64,000 bases of DNA from positions 23,164,622 through 23,228,621 of the forward strand of contig NC_134398.1 of assembly GCF_050003625.1 (NCBI RefSeq), given 5' to 3'. The number at the start of each line of letters is the position of its first letter. Within the stretch, counting starts at the first letter, position 1. The notes under the pieces were generated by a model that worked only from the letters and a program-made list of their open reading frames with translations, did no database searches and was not told the DNA's origin. The translations under genes were made by a program, and so were the position numbers. Of the stretch, positions 59,101 to 64,000 are shown piece after piece. This DNA comes from Haematobia irritans (taxonomy: Eukaryota; Arthropoda; Insecta; Diptera; Muscidae).

Positions 59101-59576
59101 TCAAATTTTTTTCTATAGAAAATTTTGTCAAAATGTTATTTCTCTAGAAAATTTTGTCAAAATGTTATTTTTATAGAAAATTTTGTCAAAATGTTATTCC
59201 TATAGAAAATTTTGTCAACAATTTATTTCTGTAGAAAATTTTGTCAAAATTTTATTTCTAAAAAAATTTTGTCAAAATTTTATTTCTAAAGAAAATTTTG
59301 TCAAAATTTTATTTCTATAGAAAATTTTGTCAAAATTTTATTTCTATAAAAAATTTTGTCAACATTTTATTTCTATAGAAAATTTTGTTAACATTTTATT
59401 TCTGTAGAAAATTTTCTCAAAATTATATTTCTATAAAAAATTTTGCCAAATTTTCTTTTCTATAGAAAATTTTATCACAATTTCATTTCTATAGGAAATT
59501 TTGTCAAAATTTCTTTTTCATAGAAAATTTTGTCCAAAATTCATTTCTATACGAAATTTTGTCAAAATTTATTTCT
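50178..59576 (+). repeat. Largest 29-bp satellite array (about 9.4 kb) with long-period duplications
   Basis: Forward units, with two common variants: TTTCATTTCTATAGG (C for T, G for A) and a TTTAAAAAAATCATTTTTATAG group. Higher-order copies are fixed by rare marks. TTCGTGTCTATAG occurs at 54,161, 56,675 and 58,383 (offsets 2,514 and 1,708). CTTTTGTATGAA occurs at 53,121, 53,918, 56,432 and 58,140 (the last two steps again 2,514 and 1,708). TATGTAAAATTTTGTC occurs at 51,961, 54,546, 55,532, 57,118 and 58,797. No gene is hidden in it; open frames of 60-85 codons repeat KFHFYRKFCQNFISIENF. Confidence 0.9.
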
Positions 59577-60553
59577 CATTCATATAAATCGATAATAGCA
59601 TATAAAAGTATTAAAATCATTAACCCATTGAAATCATTTTTTTCCAAATATATTAATATGCGATTGCATCTACTTAAACTCTGCCCCAGACATATATTCT
59701 ACATATCCCCATGATGTTTCGCAGAAAATATGGGCAATTCAAAGGTTGAACCTGAAAACATTATGAAATTCCAATTAAACCTCTTTCAATTTGTTATCCA
59801 ATTGAAAAGGACACCATTTGAAGCATCCATTGACTGCAATAGACGAAAGTGCAGTGAATGGATGCACCTCAGATCAATAGGAAAAAATCAATGATGAGCT
59901 AGGCAATGGACCATGAGTTTTGAACAAAAACCAAATCAAAATGGGGCACAAACATATTCAACATGGCTCGGGTAAAAATCAAATACTACACCATAAGGGT
60001 ATGCAACAACTAAAACCCACGCAGACTGTATATAGTGATGGTGGCATGATAGGTTCCCCCCTTCCCACAAATATGTCTTGCTTTCATCAATGATGTAATT
60101 GTTGGCAATAAATGTCCATCCATCTGTATGTCACCGCATATAAGCAAGTTTGCCATTCATATATGATTTGGCATGACCTGCAGCTGCCACAACTAATGAA
60201 AGGACCTTTTGTACCAAGATAAGAGTTATGTGTGTGTATGTATGTGTGTGGAGAGTGAGACTTAAAATTACACCAAAACTCGGGATGAATGACAGTCCGA
60301 CAATAAGCATTCATTGGTTGCTTGTTGTTGCTGCTCATAACGCAGTGACCCCATTAACTGCAATGAAAGAAATTTACAACAACAAAATGCCATTCACGGA
60401 AATAGAATTGCATCCGGAATCATGTTGCACAAATTAGAGTCACGTTGTTTCACTGTGAGTACATTACTTTTTCGATTTAATGTTATTATACTCTTCTGTT
60501 GCAAAAGGCTTCATTCACATGGGGTGATAGAAAAGTTATAAATTAACCAACAT
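59577..60553. other. Single-copy-looking island between two arrays
   Basis: Base composition is more balanced and there is no tandem structure. A (TG)n-like tract lies at 60,230-60,250. Open frames of about 70-80 codons on both strands show no recognised domain. It may be a piece of ordinary intergenic DNA or an unrecognised non-coding transcript. Confidence 0.4.
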
Positions 60554-63530
60554 TTGCAATAGAAATAAAATTTTCAGAAAATTTTGTATAGAAATAAAAT
60601 TTTCTGAAAATATTCTATAGAAATAAAATTTTCAGAAAATTTCCTATATGAAGGAATAAAATTTTCTATAGAAAAGAAAATTTTCTATAGAAAAAAAATT
60701 CTCACAAAATGTTCCATAGAAATAACATTTTAAGAAAAAATTTTATAGAAATAAAATTTTCAGAAACATTTTTATGGAAATGAAAATTTTTAGAAAATTT
60801 TCTATAGAAATAAAATTTTCAGAAAATTTTCTATAGAAATTAATTTTTCAGAAAATTTTCTATAGAAATAAAATTTTCATAAAATTTTCTATAGATATAA
60901 AATCTTCAAAAAATTTTATACTGAAATAAAATTTTTATAAAATTTTTATAGAAATAGAATTTTCAGAAAATATTCTTTAGAAATAAAATTTTCAGAAAAT
61001 ATTCTATAGAAATAAAATTTTCAGAAAAATTCCTATAGGAGTAAAATTTTCAGAAAATTTCCTATTGAAATAAAACTTTCAGAAAATCTATAGATATGAA
61101 ATTATGACAAATTTTCCTATTGAAATAAAATTTTAGAAAATTAGCTATAGAAATACAACCGTCAGAAAATTTTCTGTAGAAATGAAATTTTCAAAAAATT
61201 TTCTGTAGAAATTCAATTTTTTATAGAAATAAAATTTTCAGAAAATTTCGAATATTTTAGGAAATTTTCTATAGAAATGAATTTTTCAGAAAAAATAAAA
61301 TTTTCAGAAAATTGTCTATAAAAATAAAATTTTCAGAAATTTTTCAGAAAAATAAAATTTTCAGAAAATTTTCTATAGAAATGAAATTTTCAAAAAATTT
61401 TCTGTAGAAATTCAATTTTTTATAGAAATAAAATTTTCAGAAATTTCGAATCTTTTAGGGAATTTTCTAAAAATTTTCATAAAATTTTCTATAGAAATAA
61501 AATTTTCAGAAAATTTCCTGTAGAAATGAAATTTTCAAAAAAATTTTCTATAGAAATAAAATTTTCAGAAAATTTTCTATAGAAATAAAATGTTCAGAAA
61601 ATTTTCTATAGAAATAAAATGTTCATAAAATTTTCTATAAAAATAAAATTTTCAGAAAGTTTTCTATAGAAATGAAATTTTATAGAAAAATTAAATTTTC
61701 AGAAAAATTTTTATAGAAATGAAAATTTTCTATAGAAATAAAATTCTCAAAAAATATTCTATAGAAAAAAAATTCTCAAAAAATGTTCTATAGAAATAAC
61801 AATTTAAGAAAAAATTTTATAGAAATAAAATTTTCAGAAACATTTTTATAGAAATGAAAATTTTCAGAAAATTTTCTATAGAAATAAAATTTTAAGAAAA
61901 ATGTCTATAGAAATAAATTTTTCAGAAAAATTTTCTATAAAAATAAAATTTTCAGAAAATTTTCTATAGAAATAAAATTTTCAGAAATATTTTAATAGAA
62001 ATAAAATTTTCCAAAAAAAAGTATAGAAATGAAATATTCAAAAAATTTTTATAGAAATTAAATGTTCAGAAATATTTTGATAGAAATAAAATTTTCAAAA
62101 AAAAAAAAATAGAAATGAAATATTCAAAAAATTTTTATAGAAATTAAATTTTCAGAAAATTTTTATAGAAATGAAATTTTCAGAAAATTTCCAGCAGAAA
62201 TGAAATTTTCAAAAAAAAATTCTATAAAATAAAATTCTCAGAAAATTTTATGAAAATTTTATTTTCTATAGAAATAAAATTTTCTATAGAAATAAAATCT
62301 TCAGAAAATTTTATACAGAAATAAAATTTTCTATAGAAATAGAATTTTCAGAAAATATTCTATAGAAATAAAATTTTCAGAAAATATTCTATTGAAATAA
62401 AATTATCAGAAAATTTCCTATAGGAATAAAATTTTCAGAAAATCTATAGATATGAAATTTTGACAAATTTTCCTATTGAAATAAAATTTCAGAAAATTTG
62501 CTATAAAAATACAATTGTTAGAAAATTTTCTATAGAAATGAAATTTTCAAAAAAAAAATTCTAATTCAATTTTTTATAGAAATAAAATTTTCAGAAATCT
62601 TTTAGGAAATTTTCTATAGAAATGAAATTTTCAGAATATAAATAAAATTTTCAGAAAATTTTCTATAGAAATAAAATTTTCAGAAAAATTTTTATAGAAA
62701 TGAAAATTTTCTATAGAAAAAAAATTCTCAAAAAATGTTCTTTAGAAATAACATTTTAAATGAAAATTTTCTATAGAAATAAAATTTTAAGAAAAATTTA
62801 TATAGAAATAAAGTTTTCAGAAAAATTCTTATAGAAATGAAAATTTTCAGAAAATTTTCTATAAAAACAAAATTTTTTATAGATATGCAATTTTCAAAAA
62901 AAATATAGAAATGAAATATTCAAAAAAATTTATAGAGATTAACTTTTAAAAAACTTTTCCATAGAAATAAAATTTTCAGAAAATTTTCTATTGAAATAAT
63001 ATTTTCTATAGAAATAAAATTTTAGAAAATTTTCTATAGAAATAAAATTTTCAGAAAATGTTCTATAAAAATAAAATTTTTAGAAAATTTTCTATAGAAA
63101 TAAAGGTTTCAGAAAATTTTCTATAGAAATAAAATTTTCAGAAAATTTTCTATAGAAATAAAATTTTCAGAAAATTTTCTATAGAAATAAAATTTTCAGA
63201 AAATTTTCTATAGAAATAAAATTTTCAGAAAATTTTCTATAGAAATTAAATTTTCAGAAAATGTTCTATAAAATAACATTTGTAGAAAATTTCCTATGGA
63301 AATAAAGTTTTCAGAAAATTTTCTATAGAAATGAAACTTTGAGAAAATTTTCTATAGAAATAAAATTTCCGATAGAAATAAAATGTCCGATAGAAATAAA
63401 ATTTTCTGAAAATTTCCTATAGAAATAAAATTTTCTGAAAGTTCCCTATAGAAATATTATTTTCTGAAAATTTTCCATAGAAATGAAATTTTCAGAAATT
63501 TTTTACAGAAATGGAATTTTTACTAAAGTG
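60554..63530 (-). repeat. 29-bp satellite array, reverse orientation, TTCAG subfamily
   Basis: Units read CTATAGAAATAAAATTTTC then AGAAAATTTT, still 29 bp long. The GTC/GAC triplet of other arrays is replaced by CTG/CAG almost throughout. Blocks around 60,710-61,280 recur at about 61,770-62,640 with indels. The cleanest run of near-identical units is 63,100-63,240. Confidence 0.88.
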
Positions 63531-64000
63531 TCTGTTAGGTTCTTACCCCATAGTTGTTTGGAGTATGGGAAAAGCTATCATTCTTTCAAGTAAGTATGTG
63601 TCACTCTTTCCCAGCGGGAAGCTGAATATTGGCTATAACAACAGCAGGATATTTTTGCTGAGTTGATCATAAAGAGCTGCTGTAACAGCCATATTTTCAA
63701 GTATGGGAATAATTTTGTTTAACATCACGTAACGAAGCAATGTAATTTCTTTTCATTTGCTAGCCAGAGTGGCCAAGAGCAATGATAGTAAGGATATTAA
63801 AAAACAGGAAATACAAAAAGGAAGATCTATGGACCAGAAGGAATAACAAAAGAAGCAAAAAACCAACAAAATCAAGCTAGTAAAAGAATTCAAGCAAAGA
63901 AAACAAAATGTATTGGTGGGGGAATTAAAACTAGGAGGAAGCTGAATTTAATTAAAAAACCATACAACGATAGCTTAGCAAAACTACCACATCCGTTTTG
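63531..64000. other. Right-edge sequence with no recognised gene
   Basis: Single-copy-looking and AG-rich toward the end (63,780-63,960). No open frame with a recognisable domain and no repeat is seen. Confidence 0.4.

Noticed and set aside
60228..60437. 69-codon frame starting in a TG-rich tract as a small gene
   Set aside because: There is no domain, no splice context and no paralogue in the window. The overlapping minus-strand frame is equally long, as expected by chance.
5436..63530. CRISPR-like array because of regular short repeats
   Set aside because: There are no unique spacers between the repeats, the units are directly contiguous, and the genome is eukaryotic.

Overview
The window looks like nuclear DNA of a higher (calyptrate) fly, most likely a muscid such as a stable fly, horn fly or house fly relative. 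This is inferred from four things: very AT-rich sequence, short GT-AG introns in two DUF1091 genes (a family best known from fly genomes), jockey-type non-LTR retrotransposons, and an enormous load of a 29-bp AT-rich tandem repeat mixed with TACCCTCCACC-ended interspersed elements. No prokaryotic gene, tRNA, rRNA or CRISPR array is present. Most long open frames are repeat DNA that happens to lack stop codons.

Only two intact genes can be supported: a pair of paralogous three-exon DUF1091 genes on the plus strand, at 26,399-27,056 (174 aa) and 48,351-49,821 (172 aa). Both encode small, probably secreted proteins with conserved cysteines. A third, dead copy lies on the minus strand at about 40,200-40,630. 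It has kept its intron but carries a 4-bp deletion, an in-frame stop and a 1-bp insertion. The three copies look like a small tandem family pulled apart by repeats.

Layout. 1-4,300: decayed non-LTR retrotransposons, with a full-length tRNA-derived SINE sitting in one of them and a RT-derived tandem repeat. 4,345-9,440: two large interspersed elements (family A) with 153-bp internal repeats, and a jockey insertion with an inverted 5' part. 9,540-17,980: 29-bp arrays in both orientations and a second interspersed family (B). 18,000-19,780: mostly single-copy sequence. 19,783-26,242: a 6.4-kb array. 26.4-34.0 kb: DUF1091 gene 1, a Helitron-like element, a third family A copy, several TIR elements and B-family units. 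34.0-38.25 kb: an array with kilobase-scale duplications. 38.3-42.4 kb: SINE, LINE, TIR elements and the DUF1091 pseudogene. 42.7-45.9 kb: an array. 46.1-48.3 kb: a SINE split by a TA-flanked element, then a locally repeated stretch. 48.35-49.82 kb: DUF1091 gene 2, whose first intron has been swollen by repeats. 50.2-59.6 kb: the largest array. 59.6-60.55 kb: single-copy sequence. 60.55-63.5 kb: an opposite-orientation array. 63.5-64 kb: single-copy sequence.

By adding up the blocks, about 31 kb (close to half of the window) is one 29-bp repeat family, roughly a thousand units. It is built from a perfect palindrome (TTTCTATAGAAA) and AAAATTTT blocks. Several arrays are bounded by a short sequence resembling GGTTGCCAC, inverted at the other end, which suggests the arrays may be the variable core of a dispersed element. 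I regard this as the most interesting structure here. The cleanest mechanistic records are the twin-primed jockey insertion (8,762-9,438), the SINE with a 10-bp target duplication inside a LINE (2,524-2,868), and the TA-flanked insertion inside a second SINE (46,274-47,242).
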